Part shown: positions 26,651-36,034 of the stretch, in pieces
Position numbering within the stretch: the first letter of the stretch is position 1
Layout: every line of letters begins with the position of its first letter
Source: Flavipsychrobacter stenotrophus
Lineage (GTDB): Bacteria > Bacteroidota > Bacteroidia > Chitinophagales > Chitinophagaceae
Direction: 5' to 3'
NCBI RefSeq assembly: GCF_002954265.1
Contig: NZ_PPSL01000004.1
Span: 124,001-188,000 of the forward strand
Length of the DNA stretch: 64,000 bases
Notes under the pieces: model-generated
What the model was told of the DNA's origin: nothing
Database searches by the model: none
What the model saw: only the letters and a program-made list of their open reading frames with translations
Translations under genes and position numbers: made by a program

Positions 26651-26701
26651 AACTAAAATGCCCCTTCGCTACTGTCCGACAGTGCATTGGGGAATTTAGT
26701 T
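26651..26701. other. Long interrupted hairpin between convergent genes
   Basis: Three nested complementary pairs are separated by unpaired loops: AACTAAA with TTTAGTT, CCCC with GGGG, and ACTGT with ACAGT around a CCG loop. There is no T-run in either direction. It lies between the TPR terminator and the scpA stop codon. It could be a structured 3' end of the scpA mRNA or a small repeat element. Confidence 0.5.
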
Positions 26702-26740
26702 CAGCAGATCGCTCTGCCTACATTACATACGTATCAATAT

Positions 26741-27592
26741 CTATGCCGGATTTTCTGTGTCAGGCTCATTCTCGTCAGTTATGATGCTTTCCGGTAAGTG
26801 CGTTTCTTCAGTTACTTCTACCGGTATATCAATTTCGGCTGCTGTCATATCTTCGGTATTCCACTCCAATATAAAGTTGTTGCGACCTTCCCCTACCAAT
26901 ATGCCCAGGAAACGCTGCTGTATCAGTTCCAGCATAGCCAGGAAGGTAAATATAGCATGGATGCGGTTTTCGCAGGTATCGAACAAAGTTTCAAAAGGAA
27001 TGCGCTTCTTTTCCTTAAGATGATCGAGCAGGAAAACACGCTGGCCTTCCAGGCTATAGTTATACTTAACTACTACGTGCTGCGGTTTGTTCATCCGCTC
27101 ATTAAAGCGTTTCACTGCCTTTTCATAAGCCTGTAACAGCTTATACATCGTAACGGTCTGTATTTCAGTGCCTTCAGAATAGCTTTCGCCTATCTCATGC
27201 ATTTCAGTAGAGATATTGCCTCTCTTCTGCTGCATCAGTCTGTCGGCTTCCATTACTGTCATCACCTCTGATGCTTCCTTAAAACGCTTGTATTCCAGTA
27301 TCTTATCAACCAGTTCCTGACGCGGATCTATCTCATTCCCCAGAGCATCCTTTTCCCTGCGAGGCAACAACATTCTCGCCTTTATACGCATAAGCGTAGA
27401 TACAAAAAGAATGAATTCACTTGCCAGCTCTATATTGAGTTGTTCAAGCGTCTTTATGTAAGCCAGGAAGTCGTTGGTAAGCGATGTGATGGGTATATTG
27501 TAAATATCCAGCTCATCCCGCTCTATAAAGAACAGAAGCAGGTCGAAAGGCCCTTCGAACTGGGGCAGTTTTATCTGGTAGGATACTGACAT
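26741..27592 (-). CDS. scpA: Segregation and condensation protein A
   Basis: The kleisin of the bacterial SMC-ScpAB condensin, acting in chromosome organisation. 283 residues from ATG 27592; the frame extends 10 codons upstream (MRWQSLLILL) but the family starts with YQIKLPQFEGPFDLLLFFIE, as here. Central LASEFILFVSTLMRIKARMLLP and the C-terminal winged helix are recognisable. The last 30 residues are acidic (EETHLPESIITDENEPDTENPA). scpB is not adjacent. A 77-base gap separates it from accC upstream. Confidence 0.93.
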   Translation of the reverse strand: MSVSYQIKLPQFEGPFDLLLFFIERDELDIYNIPITSLTNDFLAYIKTLEQLNIELASEFILFVSTLMRIKARMLLPRREKDALGNEIDPRQELVDKILEYKRFKEASEVMTVMEADRLMQQKRGNISTEMHEIGESYSEGTEIQTVTMYKLLQAYEKAVKRFNERMNKPQHVVVKYNYSLEGQRVFLLDHLKEKKRIPFETLFDTCENRIHAIFTFLAMLELIQQRFLGILVGEGRNNFILEWNTEDMTAAEIDIPVEVTEETHLPESIITDENEPDTENPA

Positions 27593-27669
27593 TAAAAGAA
27601 TTAAAAGGGATTGCCACCTCAAAAGTAAACTATTTCAATGATAGTTACTTTTGAGGCGGTATATTGTAT

Positions 27670-29148
27670 TTATTTTCTATTTAATTTCCATTTGCTGATG
27701 TGTCCGGTACCGGCAGCAGCCAACTCAGGCTTCTTTTCTTGCTCCCATATGTAAGCACCCAACAGTGCCGCTACCTGGTTGGCACCCTCATCTTCCACCA
27801 ACAAATACTCGGGTTTGTAATACTTTTCAATGAATTTGGTATCGAACTTACCTGTGCGGAACGGCTCGGTGCGTACAGCCCATTTGCCAAACGCAAGGGT
27901 GGTTTTGATGCCTTTTATGTGGTATTCATCAATACCTCTGCACAAGCGCTCTATGGCTTCCTCACGGTCTGCGCCATAAGCAACCAGCTTGGCTATCATT
28001 GGGTCATAATAGATAGGCACTGCCATTCCTTCTTCAAAGCCATCATCTACACGAATGCCCGGACCCTTTGGTGGTTGGTACATTTCCAGTGTGCCGGTAT
28101 CTGGCAAGAAGTTATTCAGCGGATCTTCCGTACAAACACGCAATTCTATTGCATGTCCGGTTATTTTCAGGTCGCTTTGTGCAAATGATAACTTGTTACC
28201 ACGCGCCACATTGATCTGTTCCTTCACCAGGTCTATACCGGTGATCATTTCGGTAACGCAATGTTCTACCTGCAGGCGGGTATTCATTTCGAGGAAGTAG
28301 AAGTTGAGCTCTTCATCAACCAGGAACTCTACTGTACCAGCACCATAATAGTTGCAAGCCTTGGCTACTGCTACAGCGCATTCGCCCATTTTATGGCGGA
28401 TATCTTCTGTAAGGCAGCTCGACGGTGCCTCTTCAATCAACTTCTGGTGGCGGCGCTGAATGGAACATTCGCGCTCGAACAGGTAGGCATAGTTGCCGTG
28501 CTGGTCGCCCATTAATTGTATCTCTATATGGCGCGGAGCACCTACATACTTTTCTATAAATACTGCATCGTTCCCAAACGCGTTTAATGCTTCGCTCTTC
28601 GCTGTGAGCATCTGCTGTTCCAGCTCTGCGTCGTTTTCTACCACACGCATACCCTTACCACCACCACCGGCAGATGCTTTGATGAGGATAGGGAACCCAA
28701 TTCGTGCAGCAATTTCACGCGCCTCAGCTACATCTCGCAACGGATCTTCGGTTCCCGGTACCATTGGTACATTGAACTTTTTAGCGGCTTGCTTTGCTGA
28801 TATCTTATCACCCATCATTTCGATAGAGTGGGCAGATGGACCTATAAATATCAATCCGGCATCAGATACCGACTTAGAGAATGCAGCATTTTCACTCAAA
28901 AAACCATAACCGGGGTGAATAGCATCCGCGCCTGTTTGTTTGGCTACAGCTATTATTTTTTCACCACGCAGGTAAGACTGCGCCGATAGCGCAGGACCTA
29001 TACAAACAGCTTCATCAGCATACCGTACAAACGGCATATTTCTGTCGGCCTCAGAGAAAACGGCTACTGTTTTAATACCCATTTCTTTGGCAGTGCGCAT
29101 AATACGCATGGCTATTTCACCACGATTGGCGATAAGTATTTTTTGCAT
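27670..29148 (-). CDS. accC: Biotin carboxylase subunit of acyl/acetyl-CoA carboxylase
   Basis: Carboxylates biotin on its carrier with ATP and bicarbonate. 492 residues: ILIANRGEIAMRIMRTAKEMG start, ATP-grasp glycine loop KASAGGGGKGMRVV, the catalytic EMNTRLQVEHCVTE and the HPGYGFLSEN motif. It is about 45 residues longer than E. coli AccC, with a C-terminal extension (YIWEQEKK...WKLNRK) as in Bacteroidota and propionyl-type homologues, so acetyl- or propionyl-CoA specificity cannot be fixed. accB and accD/pccB are not neighbours. A near-consensus TACCTTAG lies just before the start. Confidence 0.92.
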   Translation of the reverse strand: MQKILIANRGEIAMRIMRTAKEMGIKTVAVFSEADRNMPFVRYADEAVCIGPALSAQSYLRGEKIIAVAKQTGADAIHPGYGFLSENAAFSKSVSDAGLIFIGPSAHSIEMMGDKISAKQAAKKFNVPMVPGTEDPLRDVAEAREIAARIGFPILIKASAGGGGKGMRVVENDAELEQQMLTAKSEALNAFGNDAVFIEKYVGAPRHIEIQLMGDQHGNYAYLFERECSIQRRHQKLIEEAPSSCLTEDIRHKMGECAVAVAKACNYYGAGTVEFLVDEELNFYFLEMNTRLQVEHCVTEMITGIDLVKEQINVARGNKLSFAQSDLKITGHAIELRVCTEDPLNNFLPDTGTLEMYQPPKGPGIRVDDGFEEGMAVPIYYDPMIAKLVAYGADREEAIERLCRGIDEYHIKGIKTTLAFGKWAVRTEPFRTGKFDTKFIEKYYKPEYLLVEDEGANQVAALLGAYIWEQEKKPELAAAGTGHISKWKLNRK

Positions 29149-29167
29149 GGAGCTAAGGTAGGATTTA

Positions 29168-29199
29168 ATGTGTTAATGTGGAAATGTGCCGATGTGAAA
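29168..29199. repeat. Octamer tandem repeat (ATGTGnnn) x4
   Basis: ATGTGTTA, ATGTGGAA, ATGTGCCG and ATGTGAAA run head to tail at an exact 8-base period, with a decayed fifth unit. It lies between the divergent accC and hydrolase genes. The period matches the repeats before rplC and rpsE although the unit sequence differs. Confidence 0.8.
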
Positions 29200-29319
29200 G
29201 TGACTTGACGGGAAAACTACTTAGCTGAATTGGTATAGCTTAGTGTTATTCATTCCTTTTTTTAGTGATGAATATGCGCATCACGTTGATTTTAGGTACT
29301 CCTGCATTATCTTGTACTC

Positions 29320-30861
29320 ATGAAAGCAATATTCTTCTCACTGCTATTGGTTGGTGCATTATCGATCACCGCTCACGCCCAACCCCTCACCTCCAAACAA
29401 ATAGACACCCTTACCGAGCGCACCCTCAAAGCATTTGATGTGCCGGGGATAGCTGTGTGTATTATCAAAGATGGTAAAGTGATTCATTCAAAAGGGTATG
29501 GTGTAAGGTCATTGAACTCGAAGAAACCTGTTGATGAAAATACACTGTTTGGTATAGCCAGTAATAGTAAAGCCTTTACTGCGGCTGCATTGGGTATATT
29601 GGTAGATGAGGGTAAACTGAAGTGGGATGATAAAGTGCGTGATTATATCCCTGAGTTCAAGTTGTATGACCCATATGTTACGGAGTCATTCACCATTCGC
29701 GATCTTTTGACTCACAGAAGTGGTCTTGGACTTGGTTCAGGTGACCTTATGTTGTTCCCCAGCCCCAATGCGTTTACCTTAAAGGAGGTGATCTATAATC
29801 TCCGGTACCTGAAACCTGTATCACAGTTCAGAACCAAGTATGACTACGACAATAACATGTACGTACTGGCCGGCGAAGTGGTAGCGCGGGTAAGTGGTAT
29901 GAGCTGGGATGCATTTGTAGAAAGACGCATAATGAAGAAGCTGGGCATGGCTAATAGCGCAGGCTCGTATGCTCGTGTGAAAGACCATAGCAATGAAATA
30001 GACGGTCATGCACCTGTAGATGGTAAGGTACAGGTGGTGGACAGAGATACAATGGCGCTTGGCCACTCTGCAGGTGGTATATACAGCAGCATTGCCGACC
30101 TCAGTAAATGGGTGAAATACCTGCTGAGTGATGATACTACAAAGAAGGTGATAAGTGGAGATGTAAAGGAAGAAATGTTCACCCCGCAGACCATTATTCC
30201 GGTGCATGGCAAGTCGGCATACAATACACACTTCGCTTCTTACGGTTTTGGCTTTTTCTTGTCTGATGTTAAGGGCTACAAGCAGGTAACCCACACAGGC
30301 GGACTGGAAGGAATGGTTACTCAGGTAACTATGATACCTGAGTTAGGATTGGGTATTATTGTATTGACCAATCAGCAAGAGGGTGATGCATTTTCAGCGA
30401 TAACCAACCAGATAAAAGACTCGTATCTGGGTGTAACGAACACTGACCGTGTAAAGGAATACTCTGCCCGCCGTGCAGGATCGGTAGACGAAGCTAAGAA
30501 GATAACCGATGCTGTATGGACGACGGTTGCTAATAATGAAAAGCGTGGCTCAACCGATATCAGCGAAGTAAAAGGCACCTACAAAGATCCGTGGTTTGGA
30601 GAGGTCACTATCTCTGTAAAGAATGGCAAGGCCTGGTTTGAATCAAAGAAGGCATATAAGCTTAAGGGGCAATTGTTCTTTTATAAGGCAAACACCTATG
30701 TAGTAAAGTGGGTAGACCGTAGCATGGATGCAGATGCCTTTGTAACATTTACATTAAACGAAGAAGGAAAGACCAAGGGCATGACCATGAATGCCATCTC
30801 GCCCAACACCGATTTTAGTTTCGATTTTCAGGATCTTGATTTTGTGAAGTTACAGGAGTAG
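29320..30861 (+). CDS. Secreted serine beta-lactamase-like hydrolase with DUF3471-type C-terminus
   Basis: 513 residues with a signal peptide (1-20, ending ITAHAQ). The penicillin-binding-fold catalytic triad is complete: SxxK in ASNSKAFTA, YxN in YDYDNNMYV, and HTGG. The extra C-terminal region after about residue 400 (GTYKDPWFGEVTISV... ) matches DUF3471. Such proteins include class C beta-lactamase relatives, D-aminopeptidases and esterases, so resistance should not be assumed. No regulator is adjacent. Confidence 0.9.
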   Translation: MKAIFFSLLLVGALSITAHAQPLTSKQIDTLTERTLKAFDVPGIAVCIIKDGKVIHSKGYGVRSLNSKKPVDENTLFGIASNSKAFTAAALGILVDEGKLKWDDKVRDYIPEFKLYDPYVTESFTIRDLLTHRSGLGLGSGDLMLFPSPNAFTLKEVIYNLRYLKPVSQFRTKYDYDNNMYVLAGEVVARVSGMSWDAFVERRIMKKLGMANSAGSYARVKDHSNEIDGHAPVDGKVQVVDRDTMALGHSAGGIYSSIADLSKWVKYLLSDDTTKKVISGDVKEEMFTPQTIIPVHGKSAYNTHFASYGFGFFLSDVKGYKQVTHTGGLEGMVTQVTMIPELGLGIIVLTNQQEGDAFSAITNQIKDSYLGVTNTDRVKEYSARRAGSVDEAKKITDAVWTTVANNEKRGSTDISEVKGTYKDPWFGEVTISVKNGKAWFESKKAYKLKGQLFFYKANTYVVKWVDRSMDADAFVTFTLNEEGKTKGMTMNAISPNTDFSFDFQDLDFVKLQE

Positions 30862-30911
30862 ATATTCCTTCAAATGTTGCTATCAAACTAAGTTAATTAT
30901 GGACGTTTTTT

Positions 30912-30953
30912 AAACAATAAATCCCGCCTCAACCGAAGCGGGATTTATTGTTT
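30912..30953. terminator. Strong bidirectional terminator (ATCCCGC type)
   Basis: AAACAATAAATCCCGC pairs perfectly with GCGGGATTTATTGTTT (16 bp) around CTCAACCGAA. It separates the convergent hydrolase and multicopper oxidase genes. The same ATCCCGCCTC...GAAGCGGGAT core recurs at 36035-36066 and, decayed, at 34168-34198. Confidence 0.92.
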
Positions 30954-30969
30954 GATTTTCTTAGCAATA

Positions 30970-32661
30970 TTACTGTACTATCAATTTTTTAACAGAAGTT
31001 GAATCTCCAGTAGTAATATTGATCAGGTACATACCTTTCGGCCATTCAGCTACATTTAGTAGCAACTGGTCCTCTGTGGAAGTGCCGTGAAACAATATTC
31101 GCCCTGTAAGATCAGTTGCAGTTACGGTCGCTTCCTTACCCATATGATTAGTAGAGATGGTAACGGTTTCACTAGCCGGATTTGGGAAAAGCTTAGCATC
31201 CCTTGAATTGTCAATGGTTGCCACGCTGATAGGACTGCCGGGTGTGACTATGAATTGCCCCATCATACCATCATCTTCATGCATTAATATGTGACAGTGA
31301 TACATGTAAGGAGTTGAAGTATCAGCGAAATCTGTGAACTGAGCAATGAATCTTACTGTTTCATTTGGCTCTATCATCAGCACATCTTTTCTTCCTCTTT
31401 CATATAACGGTGGAGGATTGCCATTACGGTCCAGAATATAAAAATGTACATCATGCAAATGGAAAGGATGGGCTACCATAGTGCTATCCAGTAGCGTCCA
31501 TACTTCTACATTATTGACAGGTATGCGATAGTCTATCCTCATCATGTCAAATAGGTTATGGTTGAAGTAGAATGGACCATCCATTACCATCATACTATCA
31601 GCCGTCATGTTGATAGACCTGTTGGTGTGCAATAATGATTCAGTGAGTGGTGTATCAACTGCCAGCGCAGATGGTATTGTAGTAACAGGCGAAGCCGTAG
31701 GTGCAGTCACATTTATCTGTAGTATGTTGAAGTCGATACCATTCAGCGGGCTGTTCATTGGCGGACTTCCGGGAGGCATGGGCATTGTAGGCCCGCCTTG
31801 TACGCCCATTGGTAATTCCGATGCATAGCTCATCAGGTAAAGTGTTTGCCCGTTGAGCCCAGTCAGGTCCAGCAGTATTTCATACCGCTCGCCGGGAGCT
31901 ATGCTTATCCTTGTGGTATTCACCGGTGCCTGTAACAGGCCATTATCGCTGGCAATGATCTTGAACGAACGATTGGCTGTAAAGCCAAAGTTGAATGTAC
32001 GTTCGCCACTTGCATTAAGTAGTCGCATTCTCACTACTTGTGCTGGCATATTTACATAGGGACTGTCAGTGCCGTTTACTAATACAATACTATCTACCAT
32101 TCCCTTGGGCATAAACTGGTTATTGGTGTCCAGCTCAAAACTTTGCACGATTACAGGTATGTCGTCAACTCCATAAGTGCGGGGCAATGTTAGCGCTGCC
32201 TCAGCATTGTCTCTAACTATTATAAACCCTGCATCTCCTTTAATTGCTTGTTCAGCTGTCTTACCCATCATGTGCGGGTGATACCAATAGCTGGCAGCAT
32301 TGTTTCTAACCACAAACATTGGATTCCATGACATGCCGGGCATGATCATATTAAACGGACCGCCATCATTCTTTGGTGCCACGTGCAGGCCATGCCAGTG
32401 CATGGTTGTCGTGTCGCCCATTTGGTTATGCACATTCAGGCTTATGCTGTCCCCTTTTTTTAGTAATAATGTGGGACCCAGGTAGGCATTGGCATTAATG
32501 CCGAATGTCTGAGTAAATTTTCCGGGTTTCAATTGGACACTATCTCTGTGAACAGTGATATCGAACGTAGTGCCGGATAGCGTATCCGGAATATACAACT
32601 GATGCTGGGCTATGCAGCAATGTGCAAAGCCCAGCATAGCCAGGATCAATAATTTTTTCAT
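30970..32661 (-). CDS. Multicopper oxidase with T9SS sorting domain
   Basis: 563 residues. Signal peptide (1-18), three cupredoxin domains, and all four copper motifs: HWHGLH (88-93), WYHPH (126-130), HPFHLH (398-403) and YHCHILMHEDDGMM (about 454-467). A Met/Pro-rich insertion (GGPTMPMPPGSPPMNSP) before the third domain is reminiscent of the CueO methionine segment. From about residue 490 a T9SS type A sorting domain (KLFPNPASETVTI ... KKLIVQ) directs secretion across the outer membrane. A periplasmic or cell-surface cuprous oxidase is inferred. It is followed in the operon order by a T9SS protein and a HYC_CC_PP protein upstream. Confidence 0.93.
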   Translation of the reverse strand: MKKLLILAMLGFAHCCIAQHQLYIPDTLSGTTFDITVHRDSVQLKPGKFTQTFGINANAYLGPTLLLKKGDSISLNVHNQMGDTTTMHWHGLHVAPKNDGGPFNMIMPGMSWNPMFVVRNNAASYWYHPHMMGKTAEQAIKGDAGFIIVRDNAEAALTLPRTYGVDDIPVIVQSFELDTNNQFMPKGMVDSIVLVNGTDSPYVNMPAQVVRMRLLNASGERTFNFGFTANRSFKIIASDNGLLQAPVNTTRISIAPGERYEILLDLTGLNGQTLYLMSYASELPMGVQGGPTMPMPPGSPPMNSPLNGIDFNILQINVTAPTASPVTTIPSALAVDTPLTESLLHTNRSINMTADSMMVMDGPFYFNHNLFDMMRIDYRIPVNNVEVWTLLDSTMVAHPFHLHDVHFYILDRNGNPPPLYERGRKDVLMIEPNETVRFIAQFTDFADTSTPYMYHCHILMHEDDGMMGQFIVTPGSPISVATIDNSRDAKLFPNPASETVTISTNHMGKEATVTATDLTGRILFHGTSTEDQLLLNVAEWPKGMYLINITTGDSTSVKKLIVQ

Positions 32662-32708
32662 TGTCGGGAAATTTATTGAGGAGGGAGGCGCCCCCTCCTC
32701 ATGTTACT

Positions 32709-33602
32709 TTATTCTATCACCAATTTTTCTGTATGCTTGCCGGCATCGCTTATCAGCGTTACCAGATACAGTCCTTTACTGAAGGATGTAGTGTTGAAAG
32801 AATAGGTGTTATTTCCTGCTGTAGTTTTCGGCGTAGAAGCGGCAACTATTTTGCCGGTAATGTCGCACACCTGAATAGTTATGTTGCTGGATGTTGTAGT
32901 TTCAAAAATAACAGTAAAATCACCTGTAGCCGGATTAGGGTAAAGTTTAACATCGTTCAAGCTGTTATTCACTGATGCAATACCACTAGGTACAGTGCCT
33001 GTGAAGGCCAGGTCGTCAACATACAAGTAACTATTGTTTACCGGAGTTGCTCCGCTCGCCGACAAAATGATCATCGCACTGTCGGGGAACTTAGGTGATT
33101 GATAGGTCAATGGAATAGTAAATGAAGCCCAGCTCATGACCATGCCTGCAAGTGGTTGCGTAGCATAGGCAATTGTATCGCGCATCATGGTGGTCATATT
33201 CCATTTAGAAAGTAGAATGGTCACACTGCCTGCGTCTGATCCGTAGGCCATGTATTGCCATGAACCAGTAAGACTAACGGGTCTTGTAGTGTTTGGAAAG
33301 CCTGATTTCGGCGCATAATTGGCTACATCTATTAAGCCGCTTACTGCTACACCCGGTGCTACACCAACACCTGTTACTGTCTTCGACGTGAGCTGTAGAT
33401 AACTTGCGCCCATCATTCCCGGAGTGCCTTTTGTGCATGTATATACCGACGCGGCATTAGTTGTAGCATTAAGATTATCCCAGCCGGTTGGTACATTATA
33501 ACCACCTGTGTTCGTCCAGGTTTCAAATCCGGCATTAGGTATTTGTGCTATAGCTGTCATTGTTGCAGTCACTGCTGCAAATAAGAATATTACTTTTTTC
33601 AT
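32709..33602 (-). CDS. T9SS-sorted surface protein, PCMD-like
   Basis: 297 residues: signal peptide (1-19, ending ATMTAIAQ), a PCMD-like N-terminal NAGFETWTN...PTGWDNLN pattern, a Thr/Ser-rich beta region, then a T9SS type A C-terminus (KLYPNPATGDFTV ... HTEKLVIE). PCMD is a putative carbohydrate-metabolism domain with no proven function. The gene sits 47 bases upstream of the multicopper oxidase on the same strand, which suggests cotranscription. Confidence 0.78.
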   Translation of the reverse strand: MKKVIFLFAAVTATMTAIAQIPNAGFETWTNTGGYNVPTGWDNLNATTNAASVYTCTKGTPGMMGASYLQLTSKTVTGVGVAPGVAVSGLIDVANYAPKSGFPNTTRPVSLTGSWQYMAYGSDAGSVTILLSKWNMTTMMRDTIAYATQPLAGMVMSWASFTIPLTYQSPKFPDSAMIILSASGATPVNNSYLYVDDLAFTGTVPSGIASVNNSLNDVKLYPNPATGDFTVIFETTTSSNITIQVCDITGKIVAASTPKTTAGNNTYSFNTTSFSKGLYLVTLISDAGKHTEKLVIE

Positions 33603-33687
33603 TTTTATTGGTTGAAAAGTTAGATTAAGTATAAGAGTATAATGCCCATATCAGTAGGATATGGGAATGACGAATCACAAGCTCAGA

Positions 33688-34071
33688 TCAAATTCTAAGA
33701 TTTCTAACTAATAAATAGATGGGAATTGTTTGTAGTAAAGGCGGGGAAGGCCCATGTGCTATGTGGGTGTCATCCTGATAAACAAGGAATGATTTATGGG
33801 TGTTGGTGTATTGTTGTGGGACAATGGCTTCACAGATAGTCTTAAATGCTAGTGTAAACGCCTTTAGTGTATGATTATCCTTAAATTTTGCTTTCACAAA
33901 ATGGTCCTTGCAGCACCCCGACTTTTCACCCTCGCCACAACAGTTTTTTTCCGTATCAGCCGTAAAGCAAACCTGCCTGAATGACCCACCGCAATAGTGC
34001 ATAGTGAACGACATGCCTATGGCATTCACCATATAGCACAACATTATCAATGTGGTCAGCAGCCTTTTCAT
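33688..34071 (-). CDS. HYC_CC_PP family protein, second copy
   Basis: 127 residues with a signal-like N-terminus (MKRLLTTLIMLCYMVNAIG), HYCGG, NCCGEGEKSGCCKDHF, a Pro-Pro near GPSPPL and a LLVRNLRI C-terminus. The layout and both ends match the protein at 17071-17466, so the two are paralogs. This copy heads the multicopper oxidase group. Unknown function; metal binding is inferred from the cysteines and histidines. Confidence 0.72.
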   Translation of the reverse strand: MKRLLTTLIMLCYMVNAIGMSFTMHYCGGSFRQVCFTADTEKNCCGEGEKSGCCKDHFVKAKFKDNHTLKAFTLAFKTICEAIVPQQYTNTHKSFLVYQDDTHIAHGPSPPLLQTIPIYLLVRNLRI

Positions 34072-34348
34072 CTTCCTTGCAAATATAGCATACTAATTTT
34101 TATTGTGACTTATTCTTTGGTGCAAAACATTGACCTTTAGCCATTTAATGCACAAAAGTGTCGAAACAAAAATCCCGCCTCTGACGAAGCTGATTTTTTA
34201 ACTATGTAAACTCATTGAGGTATCTGTGGGCGCATGCTTGCAATCGATTAACCGTTACACCGTCGCTATGCCAGGTATATTTACATCACGGGGTCATCTG
34301 GCACCTGCTATTTTGGTTTTGATTAGCTTCTATAAAGCCTATTTTTTT
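34072..34348. other. Intergenic gap with decayed ATCCCGC-type hairpin
   Basis: No gene is visible in these 277 bases. At 34168-34198 AAAATCCCGC is followed by CTCTGACGAA and GCTGATTTTTT, a copy of the ATCCCGC terminator with a lost or changed base in the right arm, so the stem is interrupted but the T-run is kept. Confidence 0.5.
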
Positions 34349-35872
34349 TTACCAGATTGTTACTTTATCTCTGTACACGCTTCCTTCGCAATCTACTAAT
34401 ATTAGATATGTACCTTTTGCCAGACTACTCCCAGCTACAGGGATATTTGAATTGTCGGTAGACTGTGCTGTATATACCACCTTTCCCGTTACATCTGTAA
34501 TTGTTATAATGGCGTTTTGGCCTGGCACCGATACTTCAAAAGATCCGTAAGACGGGTTGGGATAGATACTGATGCCAGTTTCTTTTTTGTGCCCCGTAAT
34601 ACCTGCTGTGCAAACAGAAGACGGCAATATGCTCAAAGGATAGGTAACGGTAGTAGCACCGCAGCCATTAGTAACTGTGTACGAAATATTTGCGCTCCCT
34701 GCGCTGATCCCTGAAACTATACCGCCGCTTACACTTGCATCTGGTGAACTGCTGCTCCATACACCACCGGGTGTAATATTGGAAAGAGATATGAAGCTGC
34801 CCTCGCAAACTGATGATGCACCTGTGATTGCTGAAACTACTGGTGAAGTGTTATTTATAGTTACATGTACCTGTAGTATGGTGTCAGTCATGCTTATGTT
34901 TTCCCACATCTGCATGTAATAAGTGCCCGTGTCTGCCAGGGTAAGGTTAGGTATTACAAGGGTAGTGTCTAATGACAAGCCGAAATAACTACCGTCGTGG
35001 CTCCACGAGTATAGACGATTAGGGCCAAAGACAGGATAAGTACCACCGGCCATTGGTACAATATCATAATGAAGTACGCCGGTTGTATCTGTGCGGTGGT
35101 ATGCATTAAGAAATTGAGCTATGGTATCTACGATGCCAAGTCTTAAAGTATCACCTACGCAATATGCGCGGCTGCCACCTATCTGCGGAGCGCCCCTGCC
35201 TGCATTCCCTGCTACCCATAAAGCAGTTTTGGGCATAATGGTAATCGGGCAGGTAAGTGTATCATATGAATAGGAATATTGGGTACTAATGATATACTGA
35301 CCGGCATATTGGTAATGCGACGAATGGGCAGGATCTGCAATACCGCCTATTAATGCCAATGTATCCAATGCCTGTGTTAGAGATGTTGCAGTTCCGTTGC
35401 CCCAGTTTATGTGCATATTGACCTTTAGATCCAGGTCGTTAACAACGCCATGCGGGAACTGTATGTAGATCGAATTAGGGTCGGTTATTACAGATTGCCT
35501 GAACGTATAGGCTCCGGAATACCCATAGTCAATACCAGGTAACATAGTGCAGTTAAAGACCAAATTGGTACTTATATTATCTGTACTGCTACAGGTAGTT
35601 CCTGGTGCGCTTGCTGTAATTGTGTAACTGTGGATAGTAGACGCATCAATGACAGGTAGAGACACAATGGAACCGGTATGTGACGTGCCTATATCAGATA
35701 ACCACGTATATGTATACCCACTACCCAGTCCTGCTGTGTCAGCAACCATTACCTGGTAGGTGGTGTCATGTACGTGTGTCTCTGATATTCTGTGGGCGCT
35801 TATAGAACACTGTCCGTAAGAAGAGGACGACAAACATAAGAATACCAACGCACAAGTGATAAGGTGTTTCAT
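34349..35872 (-). CDS. T9SS-sorted extracellular protein with Ig-like repeats
   Basis: 507 residues from ATG 35872, which starts the signal peptide MKHLITCALVFLCLSSSSYG; the frame extends 30 codons further but that adds a non-signal-like segment. The mature part is Ser/Thr-rich with Ig/PKD-like beta segments (for example SSVCEGSFISLSNITPGG-like and GGVWSS around residues 390-420). The C-terminus is a T9SS type A domain (ISIYPNPSYGSFEVSV). Probably a secreted adhesin or surface protein; no catalytic motif. Confidence 0.8.
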   Translation of the reverse strand: MKHLITCALVFLCLSSSSYGQCSISAHRISETHVHDTTYQVMVADTAGLGSGYTYTWLSDIGTSHTGSIVSLPVIDASTIHSYTITASAPGTTCSSTDNISTNLVFNCTMLPGIDYGYSGAYTFRQSVITDPNSIYIQFPHGVVNDLDLKVNMHINWGNGTATSLTQALDTLALIGGIADPAHSSHYQYAGQYIISTQYSYSYDTLTCPITIMPKTALWVAGNAGRGAPQIGGSRAYCVGDTLRLGIVDTIAQFLNAYHRTDTTGVLHYDIVPMAGGTYPVFGPNRLYSWSHDGSYFGLSLDTTLVIPNLTLADTGTYYMQMWENISMTDTILQVHVTINNTSPVVSAITGASSVCEGSFISLSNITPGGVWSSSSPDASVSGGIVSGISAGSANISYTVTNGCGATTVTYPLSILPSSVCTAGITGHKKETGISIYPNPSYGSFEVSVPGQNAIITITDVTGKVVYTAQSTDNSNIPVAGSSLAKGTYLILVDCEGSVYRDKVTIW

Positions 35873-36034
35873 TTTGATAAGTTTTATTTGACAAAAGTAA
35901 AAAAAGGAAATTATATGATATGTTTTTGTTGATAAACGGTCGTTTTTGTTTACGAACGGCATTTTTCAAGCAAGGTTAATATGTAAATAAAATTTACTTA
36001 ATGTGATGCAGTTGCTGCCAATGCACATTCAAAC

